From Pseudoalteromonas sp. XMcav2-N (GTDB taxonomy: Bacteria > Pseudomonadota > Gammaproteobacteria > Enterobacterales > Alteromonadaceae), in NCBI RefSeq assembly GCF_024124545.1, contig NZ_JAMXSF010000011.1:114829-178828 (forward strand): a stretch of 64,000 nucleotides of DNA, given 5' to 3'. A program made the translations under genes and the position numbers. The notes below the pieces were generated by a model that was given only the letters and a program-made list of their open reading frames with translations, had not been told where the DNA came from and ran no database searches. This document shows positions 8,056 through 16,498 of the stretch, in pieces. Numbering within the stretch: position 1 is the first letter of the stretch; every line of letters starts with the position of its first letter.

Positions 8056-8787
8056 TTAGGATTTTTTACTTCCCTGATTTAATATTTTTGCCAACGCGTC
8101 AGCCGGCTGATAGCCAGGGATCATGCTACCATCTTCCAACACGATAGCCGGAGTACCAGAAATACCAAAGCTCTGACCTAGCTGGTAATGCTCAGCAACC
8201 GGAGCCTGACAATTTTTAATGTCCGGTACCTCATTACCCGCCTTCGCTTCAGTCATAGCTGATGCCGCATCCTCAGCGCACCAGACGTTCATCAGACTCT
8301 TGTAACCATTACCACTGAGGCCGCCACGTGGAAATGCCAGGTACTTAACAGTAATACCGGCCGCCAGATAGTCTTCCAGCTCACGGTGTAGTTTACGGCA
8401 GTAGCCGCAGGTAATGTCAGTGAAAACGGTGATCTGGTGTTTTTCGTTCTCGGCTTTGTACACTATCATTGAATCCTGATATTGTGCGACACCACTCTTA
8501 CGTACGTCGCTCAACGCATCCTCAGTGATGTTACGGCGATTCGCTACATCAATCATAGTGCCCTGCACCAGATATTGACCATTTGGACTGGCGTAGAATA
8601 CGCCTTTGTCGGTGATCACAGTTTTAAGGCCCGTGATTGGACTGTCCGATACGCTCTTTACAGATAAACCCAGCTCAGCAAACTGAGACGCGATAGGGCT
8701 CACCGCCATCGGAGAGACTTCTTGTGTTGTGTCGGCAAAAGCACCCACACTGAAAGCAAGCGACGCTGCTAAAAGTAACTTTTTCAT
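8056..8787 (-). CDS. dsbC: Thiol:disulfide interchange protein DsbC
   Basis: 243 aa with signal peptide MKKLLLAASLAFSVGAFA (cleavage near 18). The N-terminal half is the dimerisation domain. The thioredoxin-fold domain carries the active site C127-G-Y-C130, and the cis-Pro loop GTPAIVLEDG is present. DsbC is a periplasmic isomerase that repairs wrong disulfide bonds and is kept reduced by DsbD. A second cysteine pair (C in NVWCAED and IKNCQAP) matches the structural disulfide of the E. coli protein. It lies between xerD and recJ, as in many gammaproteobacteria. Confidence 0.96.
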   Translation of the reverse strand: MKKLLLAASLAFSVGAFADTTQEVSPMAVSPIASQFAELGLSVKSVSDSPITGLKTVITDKGVFYASPNGQYLVQGTMIDVANRRNITEDALSDVRKSGVAQYQDSMIVYKAENEKHQITVFTDITCGYCRKLHRELEDYLAAGITVKYLAFPRGGLSGNGYKSLMNVWCAEDAASAMTEAKAGNEVPDIKNCQAPVAEHYQLGQSFGISGTPAIVLEDGSMIPGYQPADALAKILNQGSKKS

Positions 8788-8848
8788 GTTTTTCTCGTAA
8801 AATTGCTCTGGTTAATCACTAGGACCGGATTACTGCAAATAAATTCCA

Positions 8849-9775
8849 TCACGCCCTAGGATGATGTTGCTGATGAAGCGTTTTCAGTCGCTCACTGGCA
8901 ACATGCGTATAAATCTGGGTTGTCGACAAATCGCTATGGCCTAACATCATTTGTACAACTCGAAGATCCGCCCCATGATTTAGCAAATGTGTTGCAAACG
9001 CATGACGCAGCGTGTGTGGCGATAACGGTGACTTAACGTCTGCCAACATAGCATAGTGTTTGATGCGATGCCAAAAAGTTTGCCGCGTCATGCCAATCCC
9101 CCGTTTAGATGGGAAAACAAAGTCATTAGCGTGTTTGACCATCTGAGCACGACCAACCTTTAAAAATTGTTCGACCCAGCGCAATGCTTCTTCTCCCATC
9201 GGGACCAGCCTTTCTTTGCCGCCTTTACCTCGAACCAATAATACTGCTTGTCTCAGGTTTATTTGTTCCATCCGCAGGCCAACCAATTCAGTGACTCGCA
9301 ATCCCGTTGCGTACAACAACTCCAGCATAGCTTTATCTCTGAGACCCATTGGGTCTTCAACATCGGGGGCACTGAGTAAGGCCTCGACTTCCTCTTCACT
9401 GAGCGTTTTTGGCAGAGATTGCGATAATTTAGGCTGGGCAATGTGGGTCAGAGGGCTCGCTGCGATTGCCTGCTTAGTCACCCAGTAGGCATAAAAACGC
9501 TTGAGTGCACTCATTGCACGAGCCGTACTGCGTGGTTTGAGCCCTTCGTCTACCCGGTAGGCCAGATAGGCCTCTACATCCGCACCACTGATAGTTAACA
9601 GAGGTTTGTTATCATGATGCGCACTAACGTAACGTACAAACTTATCCAGGTCTGCACGGTAGGCAGCCAGGGTGTTGTCGCTGAGCCCCTGCTCCAGAAA
9701 GAGCATATCAAGGAAAGATTCTATCAGTTCACTATTGTTGTGCATGCTTGGGTCAGATATTTCTAAATCGGTCAC
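8849..9775 (-). CDS. xerD: Site-specific tyrosine recombinase XerD
   Basis: 308 aa. XerD with XerC resolves chromosome dimers at dif, activated by FtsK. The N-terminal SAM-like core-binding domain covers about residues 14-105 and the catalytic domain the rest. The catalytic set is visible: R160 (ATGLRVTEL), K187 (GKGGKERL), H254 and R257 (SPHTLRHAF), H280 (MLGHSDLST) and the nucleophile Y289 (QIYTHV). The end LHQQHHPRA is the conserved XerD tail. An ATG at codon 11 is an alternative start. It heads the xerD-dsbC-recJ cluster and is divergent from fldB. Confidence 0.96.
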   Translation of the reverse strand: MTDLEISDPSMHNNSELIESFLDMLFLEQGLSDNTLAAYRADLDKFVRYVSAHHDNKPLLTISGADVEAYLAYRVDEGLKPRSTARAMSALKRFYAYWVTKQAIAASPLTHIAQPKLSQSLPKTLSEEEVEALLSAPDVEDPMGLRDKAMLELLYATGLRVTELVGLRMEQINLRQAVLLVRGKGGKERLVPMGEEALRWVEQFLKVGRAQMVKHANDFVFPSKRGIGMTRQTFWHRIKHYAMLADVKSPLSPHTLRHAFATHLLNHGADLRVVQMMLGHSDLSTTQIYTHVASERLKTLHQQHHPRA

Positions 9776-9853
9776 GGGCCGCCTGTATCAATTCATTACA
9801 CCATAAGGTAGACTTCGCGCCATATAATAACAGCCAATTGAGCGAAGACTACT

Positions 9854-10375
9854 ATGCAGATCGGGTTATTTTACGGTTCAACTACCTGCTACACAGAAAT
9901 GGCAGCAGAAAAAATGCAGGAGATCATAGGTAAAGACATTCTGTCGCTCCACAATATCAAAGATGAGCCGTTAAAAAACGCAGAGCAATTCGACTTTGTG
10001 ATTTTTGGTATCTCAACCTGGGATTTCGGCGAGTTGCAGGAAGACTGGGAATCGCATTGGGATGATATCGACGAGGTTGATCTCGCAGGCATAACCATCG
10101 CACTGTTTGGTATGGGTGACCAGCAAGGCTATGGACAGTGGTTTCAAGATGCACTGGGTATGTTGCACGATAAAATTGCCCCACAAGGTGTTAACTTTAT
10201 AGGCTACTGGCCCAATACTGCCGATTATGAGTTTGAAGCATCTAAAGCACTTACGGAAGATAAAAGCCAGTTTGTAGGCCTTGCCCTGGACGAAGACAGC
10301 CAGTACGAAAAGAGTGACGAACGCATCGCTGTCTGGATTGAGCAAATCCTGACAGAATATAGCGAGTCGCTGTAA
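9854..10375 (+). CDS. fldB: Flavodoxin FldB
   Basis: 173 aa. The N-terminal FMN phosphate-binding loop is [15 protein letters not shown]. The aromatic loops that stack on the flavin are in the regions [12 protein letters not shown] and [12 protein letters not shown]. Length and sequence match long-chain FldB, a low-potential electron carrier. It is transcribed divergently from xerD, the arrangement seen in E. coli. Confidence 0.95.
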   Translation: MQIGLFYGSTTCYTEMAAEKMQEIIGKDILSLHNIKDEPLKNAEQFDFVIFGISTWDFGELQEDWESHWDDIDEVDLAGITIALFGMGDQQGYGQWFQDALGMLHDKIAPQGVNFIGYWPNTADYEFEASKALTEDKSQFVGLALDEDSQYEKSDERIAVWIEQILTEYSESL

Positions 10376-10386
10376 CGCGTATCTCC

Positions 10387-10416
10387 TGATCTGCCAATCC
10401 CCTCCTTGGCAGATCA
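10387..10416 (+). terminator. Inverted repeat downstream of fldB
   Basis: TGATCTGCCAA / TTGGCAGATCA forms an 11-bp perfect stem with an 8-nt loop, 11 bp after the fldB stop. The downstream tract is A-rich rather than T-rich, so it is not a canonical intrinsic terminator for the plus strand. Confidence 0.45.
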
Positions 10417-10551
10417 AAAACAATTCATTTACACTGATTAACATTCAACCTATACAACGAGCCATTTATAGTTCAGTATAAATTTTGCACAGCTCTGCAA
10501 ACTAATTGTAGAGGCTGGCATATAATCAACTCAATTATAAAAGGACTAATC

Positions 10552-10734
10552 ATGAAGTTAACTCTGACCAAGAAGAACTACAAAAACCTGTCTCAGCAAT
10601 CTCACACAATCAACAATAAGATGACGCCGCAAGTTGGTGGTGGTAACGGTGCATGCTCAGGTGGTGCGGGCTGTCATATGGACCAGCAGCCAGAACCTGG
10701 TACTGGCGGTGGCTCTGTGTGTATTACCTGGTAA
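10552..10734 (+). CDS. Small Gly/Cys-rich peptide, possible RiPP precursor with double-glycine leader
   Basis: 60 aa with a strong RBS (AAAGGACTAATC then ATG) and a TATAAT hexamer at 10521-10526. The first part is a basic/polar leader (MKLTLTKKNYKNLSQ, then TPQVGG). After the V28-G29-G30 double-glycine-like site comes a core rich in Gly, with three cysteines (C35, C41, C57) and several Ser/Thr, ending in ITW. This leader/core layout resembles class I lanthipeptide-like and other natural-product precursors exported by GG-cleaving transporters. No modification enzyme or peptidase-containing ABC transporter lies next to it. The gene stands alone, so function is a hypothesis; it could also be a small metal-binding peptide. 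Confidence 0.6.
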   Translation: MKLTLTKKNYKNLSQQSHTINNKMTPQVGGGNGACSGGAGCHMDQQPEPGTGGGSVCITW

Positions 10735-10797
10735 TACCAATTTCACTTAATACTTCGGACAACGGGGCTAAAAATGCCCCATAGCCTGAGGCGGGCT

Positions 10798-11796
10798 TCA
10801 ATTCTGTGGTTTATTACCACTGTGTTTTCTGAATGCCCCCGGTGAACACCCATACCAGCGCTTAAAGGCTTTGTTAAACGCAGCCTGTTCGTTAAACCCT
10901 AACTCCCTTGCCAATTCAGCCAGTGGCATAGTACCCAGCAAATCTTGAGTACGTCTGAGCCGCTCTTCAGTCAACAGCTGAGAATAACTGGTATCACATT
11001 GTTTTAACTGCCTTTGTATCTGACGTCCCGATTTATTCAGGGCTGCTGCTATCTCGCTCAACTGACACTGACCCAGATCGACGCTGGCAGCCAGCATAAT
11101 GCGGATCTGCATCGCAAGCGACTGGTGCTGTTGCAATTGTATCAGCGCCTTATCAGACAGCCGCAGCAGCTCCTCGCGCATCACTTGATTAGCACGCCTG
11201 AAAGGCAGCAACAGATAAACGTGCGGAAATGCTATCTGGTTACGAGGCTGATTGCCAAATACCTTACAGCCAAACCAGCCAGCCAGTAGCGACAGTTCTG
11301 CTTCACTTAATGTGCAGGTTAAATTGATATACTCGGGTGAAACAGGCTTAGGGACCAGAGTACGTACCATAGCTACCCAACCGGTCAGATTACGCAGAAT
11401 GACATGGCGAGAAGCCTGTGAATTTGGCAGCCAGTCAATCACTGCCAGTGCGCCCTCGCGATGAAAAACAGCCTGCGCTATATTGGCCACCAGCTGATCG
11501 TAGCGCAGCAGCGCCGACAGTGCCTGGTTTAAGTTTTCACAGCTTTCCACCAAGTAACCCAATACCCCATAATCAGCAGACTGTATATATTGACCAAGGT
11601 GAAAGCCAAACAGAGGGTCGCCGGTTCGCTCAGCCCCTAACTGCAAAACCTGTTCGTAATCAGCTAACGGGACTCGGGTACCTAATTCAGACTCGATAGT
11701 CTTAGACTGAACTAAAGTACTGTCCAGAGTCACCCCCTGATGCTCCAGATAAAGCAGCACACCATTAAAGTAATTTTTGTCTAAAGTATTTTCCAT
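10798..11796 (-). CDS. AraC family transcriptional regulator (arabinose-binding-domain-like / OruR type)
   Basis: 332 aa from ATG at 11796. The N-terminal ~190 residues match the AraC_binding_2/Arabinose_bd group (GDPLFGFHLGQYIQSADYGV, LGYLVESCENLNQAL). The C-terminal ~100 residues hold the double HTH, including LAELARELGFNEQAAFNKAF and KRWYGCSPGAFRK. A longer frame from 11898 would overlap the divergent SRPBCC gene and adds nothing family-like. It probably regulates the divergent SRPBCC-hydroxylase pair; that is inferred from position only. Confidence 0.88.
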   Translation of the reverse strand: MENTLDKNYFNGVLLYLEHQGVTLDSTLVQSKTIESELGTRVPLADYEQVLQLGAERTGDPLFGFHLGQYIQSADYGVLGYLVESCENLNQALSALLRYDQLVANIAQAVFHREGALAVIDWLPNSQASRHVILRNLTGWVAMVRTLVPKPVSPEYINLTCTLSEAELSLLAGWFGCKVFGNQPRNQIAFPHVYLLLPFRRANQVMREELLRLSDKALIQLQQHQSLAMQIRIMLAASVDLGQCQLSEIAAALNKSGRQIQRQLKQCDTSYSQLLTEERLRRTQDLLGTMPLAELARELGFNEQAAFNKAFKRWYGCSPGAFRKHSGNKPQN

Positions 11797-11887
11797 GTCG
11801 TATTTGGACAAATTTACGTCGCCTATTCGCAAGATTGCCAGATAAACCTTACTTACACTAGACAAAACGATGCGTAAGGAACTATCT

Positions 11888-12322
11888 ATGGTCAACATTC
11901 TTTGTCAAAAAGTGATCCCTGCTGAGCCCCATACAGTGCTCGAAACCCTGCTGGACCACCAACAGTTGGGTCGCTTTTTTAACGCGCGATTTAAAGTCGT
12001 TCAGAGTGCTGTCCACCCAGCTATCCGGGGCGGCAGTGGCTGTATCCGGGAAGTCAGCATGCTCGGGATCCGATTTTATGAGCAGATCCTGCACGCCGAC
12101 GAACATGCGATTCGCTATCAGATCGTTGGCGACTTCCCGGTTAAGCAACATCATGGCGAGATCCGTCTGCGTCGCAGTACTGACAAGCAATCCACCCGGG
12201 TTGATTACCATGTACGCTTTGCGGCGCCCAGGTATTTACCAGGCTTTGTGCTTCGCCGTGTTGTTACACGAGACATCAACCTTGCATTGACCCGACTGGA
12301 GGCCCTGTATGCTCCCTGTTGA
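11888..12322 (+). CDS. SRPBCC family (polyketide cyclase/START-like) protein
   Basis: 144 aa from ATG at 11888, preceded by an AAGGA ribosome-binding site; the longer frame from 11870 lacks one. The sequence has the SRPBCC pattern: an N-terminal strand followed by the helix pair VLETLLDHQQLGRFF, a middle set of strands (GSGCIREVSMLGIRFYEQIL) and a long C-terminal helix (RVVTRDINLALTRLEALY). Such proteins bind hydrophobic ligands in a cavity. The stop overlaps the start of the next gene by 14 bp, so the two are translationally coupled and may handle the same lipid-like substrate. Confidence 0.75.
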   Translation: MVNILCQKVIPAEPHTVLETLLDHQQLGRFFNARFKVVQSAVHPAIRGGSGCIREVSMLGIRFYEQILHADEHAIRYQIVGDFPVKQHHGEIRLRRSTDKQSTRVDYHVRFAAPRYLPGFVLRRVVTRDINLALTRLEALYAPC

Positions 12323-13124
12323 ACTCATTTTACTGCTTCTCAGCCCGGTTTTTATTGTTGCCATTGCAGCAGAGTACCGCGTTGCCCGGCGGCATTATCG
12401 CCTCAGGGATAGCTTGCACAACGTAGCACTTGCTTTACTGCACCAGGGCAGTGATATGCTGGCCTTAATCCTGTTGATGCCGCTGTTCTATTGGCTCCAT
12501 ACTTTTGCCTTGTTTGACGTGCCGCTGACACCTCTAAACCTGATTGGCGCATTTTTACTCCAGGACTTTTTATATTACTGGTTTCATCGTACATCCCATA
12601 AAGTACACTGGCTGTGGCTGGCGCATGTGGTCCATCACAGTTCAAAGCATATGAACTTCTCGACCGCCTTTCGCCAAAGCTTATTGTACCCGGTTGTTGG
12701 AATGTGGCTTTTCTGGACCCCGATGATTCTGTTGGGCTTTTCACCCGAGTCAGTGCTGGCTATCGTTGCCATTAACCTCGCCTATCAGTTTTTTGTTCAT
12801 ACGCAGCTTGTCGGTCAGCTTGGCTGGCTCGAATGGGTATTTAATACTCCAACGCATCATCGTATTCACCATGCCAGCAACCCGTGTTATCTGGATAAAA
12901 ATTTTGCTGGCGTATTGATCATCTGGGACAAATTGTTTGGCACCTATATAGATATACAGCCTGAAGAAAAGATCCGCTACGGGATCGTCGGCAGTGCACC
13001 AAAAGAGACTCTCCTGTCTATCAATTTCCATGAATGTCGGGTGTTACTCCACAAGCTGAAAAAAGCCAGGGGACTCAAAAATAAACTCAGGCAACTATTT
13101 TCAGCACCACGACATAATGATTAA
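12309..13124 (+). CDS. Sterol desaturase / fatty acid hydroxylase family membrane protein
   Basis: 271 aa with about four hydrophobic segments. The three histidine boxes of the FA_hydroxylase superfamily are present: HRTSH (box 1), HVVHHSSKHMN (box 2) and HHRIHHASN (box 3). Together they would bind a di-iron centre that oxidises a lipid C-H bond in the inner membrane. The motif after box 3, YLDKNFAGVLIIWDKLFGT, is typical of the alkylglycerol-monooxygenase-like branch. It overlaps the SRPBCC gene by 14 bp. The second family member in this window (44979-46247) is longer. The substrate is unknown. Confidence 0.87.
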   Translation: MLPVELILLLLSPVFIVAIAAEYRVARRHYRLRDSLHNVALALLHQGSDMLALILLMPLFYWLHTFALFDVPLTPLNLIGAFLLQDFLYYWFHRTSHKVHWLWLAHVVHHSSKHMNFSTAFRQSLLYPVVGMWLFWTPMILLGFSPESVLAIVAINLAYQFFVHTQLVGQLGWLEWVFNTPTHHRIHHASNPCYLDKNFAGVLIIWDKLFGTYIDIQPEEKIRYGIVGSAPKETLLSINFHECRVLLHKLKKARGLKNKLRQLFSAPRHND

Positions 13125-13175
13125 GTTTTATCAGTCAGCCACTTAAAGACCGAACCATAAAAATTTATACTTTTT

Positions 13176-13227
13176 AGTTTACTTTTGCGCCAAAATAAAA
13201 GTAAACTGCACAGTGTAGTTTACTTTT
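13176..13227 (+). promoter_or_regulatory. Three phased 11-bp operator half-sites upstream of the MBL lipoprotein gene
   Basis: AGTTTACTTTT (13176-13186), its reverse complement AAAAGTAAACT (13197-13207) and AGTTTACTTTT again (13217-13227) are perfect copies at 21- and 20-bp steps, two helical turns each. They end 10 bp before the ATG at 13238. The layout suggests a repressor such as a TetR-type dimer covering the promoter; the cognate regulator is not obvious. Confidence 0.6.
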
Positions 13228-13237
13228 AGGTAGCACA

Positions 13238-14344
13238 ATGAAGAAGTGGTTTGTTATTTTTGCCGTTGTTTTAGGCAGCATTACAGGGGGCTGTTCCATG
13301 ATCTCTAATCTCAATGCACACGTACCGTCTCAGAATTATCAGTCTGAGCATTTTCAAGGCGGCCGGTTTAAAAACCTGCACCCAACCATGCCGACCAGTC
13401 TGAGCAAAACGCTAGCGATCACCTGGCGCTTTTTTACCGAAACCAAAATCGCCGCTGAGCCCAAGCAAGCCTTACCGGTAGAAACGATTACACGTGCTAA
13501 CCTGGATGCTTTGTCAGACTCAGGAATTCATATCATCAAGCTGGGCCATTCCTCAGTGCTGCTAAAAGTGAATGGCGCTTATTGGTTGCTGGACCCCGTT
13601 TTCTCTGAGCGCGCTTCGCCTTTTTCATTTATCGGGCCAAGCCGCTTTCATCAGCCACCAATTTCGCTTGATGCTCTGCCACCGATAGAAAAAGTGCTGA
13701 TCTCGCATAACCATTATGACCACCTCGACAAAGACGCTGTGAAACAACTCAACGCAAAAACACGTCAGTTTTTGGTACCACTGGGTGTGGAGGGTGATTT
13801 GATTCGCTGGGGTATAGAAGCAGAAAAAATTCACTCATTTGATTGGTGGCAGGAGCAACATGAGCAGGATATCATGCTGGCCTTTACGCCGACCCAACAC
13901 TTTTCCGGACGCGGCCTGAATGATGCGAATCGTACCCTATGGGGTTCCTGGGTTATAAAAACGGCTCATGAGAGCCTGTATTTCAGCGGTGATTCAGGCT
14001 ATTTTCCGGGCTTTAAAACTATTGGTGAACGCTATGGTCCCTTTGACTATACCCTGATAGAAACAGGCGCCTATGATAGCGACTGGGCAGATATTCATAT
14101 GACCCCAGAACAAAGTGTGCAGGCGCATCTGGATCTGCGTGGCAAAATCATGGCCCCCATTCATAACGGGACTTTTGATCTGGCCTTCCACAGCTGGTAC
14201 GACCCTCTGGAGCGAGTGCTCAAAGCCGCTCAGCAACAAGGGGTGGTTATCAACACCCCGACCCCTGGCGAAGTGATCACCATTAACCAGGCCTACATAA
14301 ATCGACTCTGGTGGCAGTCTTTGATGGCACAAGCCAGTCTCTAA
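13238..14344 (+). CDS. MBL-fold metallo-hydrolase, lipoprotein (NAPE-PLD/UlaG-like)
   Basis: 368 aa. The N-terminus MKKWFVIFAVVLGSITGGC is a lipoprotein-like signal with the acylated cysteine near residue 19. The metallo-beta-lactamase fold follows: LGHSSVLLKVNGAYWLLDP, the metal-binding HNHYDHLD motif, FTPTQHFSGR, YFSGDSGY and a final IHNGTFDLAFHSW. This combination matches the family that includes N-acyl-phosphatidylethanolamine phospholipase D and E. coli UlaG/YfhI-type enzymes, which hydrolyse phosphodiester or lactone bonds using two metals. It is probably membrane-anchored facing the periplasm. The substrate is not known. The operator array immediately upstream implies tight regulation. 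Confidence 0.85.
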   Translation: MKKWFVIFAVVLGSITGGCSMISNLNAHVPSQNYQSEHFQGGRFKNLHPTMPTSLSKTLAITWRFFTETKIAAEPKQALPVETITRANLDALSDSGIHIIKLGHSSVLLKVNGAYWLLDPVFSERASPFSFIGPSRFHQPPISLDALPPIEKVLISHNHYDHLDKDAVKQLNAKTRQFLVPLGVEGDLIRWGIEAEKIHSFDWWQEQHEQDIMLAFTPTQHFSGRGLNDANRTLWGSWVIKTAHESLYFSGDSGYFPGFKTIGERYGPFDYTLIETGAYDSDWADIHMTPEQSVQAHLDLRGKIMAPIHNGTFDLAFHSWYDPLERVLKAAQQQGVVINTPTPGEVITINQAYINRLWWQSLMAQASL

Positions 14345-14493
14345 AACAGCCGTATGAGAGCCTTGTCGACAGCCTCTATGTCGTCCGGGGCATGCCCAGT
14401 TGTGGCAAGGTTTTCACCTTTTCGCCTCTACTGTGGCTATAAATCTGTCGCGCTGGCTGACACTGCGTAGTAGAAGCAATGTCCAGCCTGCGC

Positions 14494-14528
14494 AAGTGGC
14501 TAAACAGTGTTAATTTTAGCCACTTTTA
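14494..14528. terminator. Terminator hairpin between convergent genes
   Basis: AAGTGGCTAAA / TTTAGCCACTT is an 11-bp perfect stem with a 10-nt loop, followed by TTATA on the plus strand. It lies between the MBL gene and the zinc-ribbon gene. Confidence 0.6.
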
Positions 14529-14542
14529 TACATGCAGTGCGC

Positions 14543-15097
14543 TTAACGCTCGGCTGAATAGGGGTCTTCCGCCATTAGGTAGGCTCTCAGATCTGCTTTC
14601 TGAGGATGGTTAATCAGCCAGTCTCGGGCCTCGCGCAATCGCTGATAGGTATCGTCGCCAAACTTATCTTTATAGATATCAGCAAAGTTTTGCTGGCTGG
14701 TGTCTTCGCGAATTTGCTGCTGCCACTGCTGGGTTACCAGCTGGTTTAACGCGCCAGCCAGGCCCTCTGCTTTGAGTAATTGCCACTCCCCCTTATCCAG
14801 CCAGAGGCCACCAGTTGCGACGCTGTAATCAACCCGGTGCGCACTCGTTGCACTGATCCTGAATTTTCTCATCAAAGTGCCCGATACCGGACAAAGCAAT
14901 GCACGTTTACTGTCCTGCGCATCTTCGCCGAACTCAATGTGCTCAGCAAAATGATAGTCCGGATTGCGCTCTTTCCACGCCACATAATCTTCTATGAGGA
15001 TCCAATCACCCTGGCAGTGGTCACAGCTATGTGCCCGAAATAAGCCTTCAATAAACCCGGGGCGCAATTGGCCCTCACCACAACTTGTACATTTCAT
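14543..15097 (-). CDS. Zinc-ribbon (TFIIB-type zinc finger) domain protein
   Basis: 184 aa from ATG at 15097, chosen because GGGAG lies just upstream; a longer frame opens at 15166. The N-terminus has two cysteine knuckles (MKCTSC, then HSCDHCQGDW), and a second unit has LLCPVSGTLM and GGLWLDKGEWQLL, the latter being the typical zf-TFIIB tail. The C-terminal half is helical (FGDDTYQRLREARDWLINH). Such proteins are soluble; a molecular role is not established. It stands alone between two unrelated operons. Confidence 0.8.
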   Translation of the reverse strand: MKCTSCGEGQLRPGFIEGLFRAHSCDHCQGDWILIEDYVAWKERNPDYHFAEHIEFGEDAQDSKRALLCPVSGTLMRKFRISATSAHRVDYSVATGGLWLDKGEWQLLKAEGLAGALNQLVTQQWQQQIREDTSQQNFADIYKDKFGDDTYQRLREARDWLINHPQKADLRAYLMAEDPYSAER

Positions 15098-15296
15098 AGG
15101 ATCTCCCAATGCATTATCCATGTGATACACGTGAGCCAGTGTAAAGCAATTAGCCGTTAGCCTCAATTTGTGGACTATGCCAAGTGCGCAAACATTATCA
15201 ATCGCCTCTGGTATACGCTAAATTCCGTCGCCAGCAGCAATATGTAGCAACTGAGTGCTAGACTGATTCACCAATAACTCAAGCGAGAAAAACAAC

Positions 15297-16172
15297 ATGA
15301 CTACACGTGCCTCCACACTCAACCACTATCAGCAACGGCTGTTGCGTGTGATTGACTATATGTATGATCATGTTGAGCAGGATCTGGACGTGAATACACT
15401 GGCCGACGTGGCCTGTATGTCTTGCTATCACTTCCATCGCATTTTTCGCGAGTTTATGGGTGAACCGGTAAACGCCACTGTCAGGCGTATGCGCATGTTG
15501 AAGGCGGCATCCTATTTAGTACGCAGCACGCTGACACAGCAGCAGATAGCCAGACGGGTAAACTATGGCAGCGTTGAAGCCTTTAACCGGGCATTCAGCC
15601 GCCATTATGGCATGACACCCAATCAATTTCGTCAGCAACAGCAAGGCTATCCACTGCACAGCGCTGCGTTTTATCCGGCTCAACCACAGGAGTACAACAC
15701 TATGTATCAGGTAGAACAAACGCAACAAAATGCCTTAACCCTTATTGGCCTGGCGCACCAGGGGGACTATATGCAGATAGGTAAAACCTTCGAAAAGCTC
15801 GGTATGATGGCAGGCAGCACAGGCCTTATCAACGAGCAGACTCGTTACTTTGGTATTTATTATGACGATCCGCAAACGGTAGATCAGGACAACCTCAGGG
15901 CCATGGCATGTATCACTCTGGCCTCTGGCACTGAGTTCAATAAAGAGACCTTTGAAGCCGTGACCATTCCGGCAGGTAAGCTGGTCTCGCTGACCTTCAA
16001 GGGTGATTACAGCGAACTCGAACAACCTTATAATTGGTTGTTTGGCCAATGGCTGCCGCAGAGCGGTCTGGAACTGATGGACTTCCCTCCGTTTGAGGAA
16101 TACCTGAATGACACCCGGGACACCGCACCGCAGGACTTGCTCACCCGGATTAACTGCCTGGTGCAGGATTAG
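15297..16172 (+). CDS. AraC family regulator with GyrI-like effector domain
   Basis: 291 aa. The DNA-binding domain is N-terminal (residues ~10-112): LADVACMSCYHFHRIFREFMGEPV is the first HTH and IARRVNYGSVEAFNRAFSRH the second. The C-terminal ~150 residues fit the GyrI-like/effector-binding beta-barrel (IPAGKLVSLTFKGDYSEL, then PYNWLFGQWLP). This is the Rob/SoxS-relative layout in which small hydrophobic ligands bind the C-terminal domain. It is monocistronic. Targets are unknown. Confidence 0.9.
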   Translation: MTTRASTLNHYQQRLLRVIDYMYDHVEQDLDVNTLADVACMSCYHFHRIFREFMGEPVNATVRRMRMLKAASYLVRSTLTQQQIARRVNYGSVEAFNRAFSRHYGMTPNQFRQQQQGYPLHSAAFYPAQPQEYNTMYQVEQTQQNALTLIGLAHQGDYMQIGKTFEKLGMMAGSTGLINEQTRYFGIYYDDPQTVDQDNLRAMACITLASGTEFNKETFEAVTIPAGKLVSLTFKGDYSELEQPYNWLFGQWLPQSGLELMDFPPFEEYLNDTRDTAPQDLLTRINCLVQD

Positions 16173-16335
16173 AGAAGCACCGCACCAACGCACTTAACAG
16201 TATTTCAACCAGTTCATTCGCCTGTTGCTGCGATGGCGCCTCGACATAGCATCGCAGCTCGGGCTCGTTGCCCGATTGCCTTAGATTAACCATGTAACCT
16301 GCGTACAGAGCAATACTCACAGCTTCACTCTGCAT
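16150..16335 (-). pseudogene. Fragment of phosphomannomutase/phosphoglucomutase C-terminal domain
   Basis: A 61-codon minus-strand frame contains VNLRQSGNEPELRCYVEA followed by a helix (QQQANELVEILLSAL). This strongly resembles domain IV of alpha-phosphohexomutases, whose R-x-SGTEP-x-LR loop binds the sugar phosphate. Nothing upstream supplies domains I-III, so I read it as a remnant left after deletion or rearrangement. It overlaps the end of the AraC gene by 23 bp. Confidence 0.5.
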
Positions 16336-16498
16336 TCACCCTGATGGGCTACACTCTCTTATCGCGATACTTTCCCCCAGATTGATAATCCGGTATATGA
16401 TATGATCTTAAACTGCCATTACTGGTCAAGCCGCTACTGGCAACCAAGGATATTCTCAGTACTCACCTGCACCCTACGCAGACCCAAGGAGCTTTAGC

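Noticed and set aside
11797..11898. Longer N-terminus of the AraC gene at 10798
   Set aside because: It would overlap the divergent SRPBCC start and the region needed for promoters, and contributes no domain sequence.
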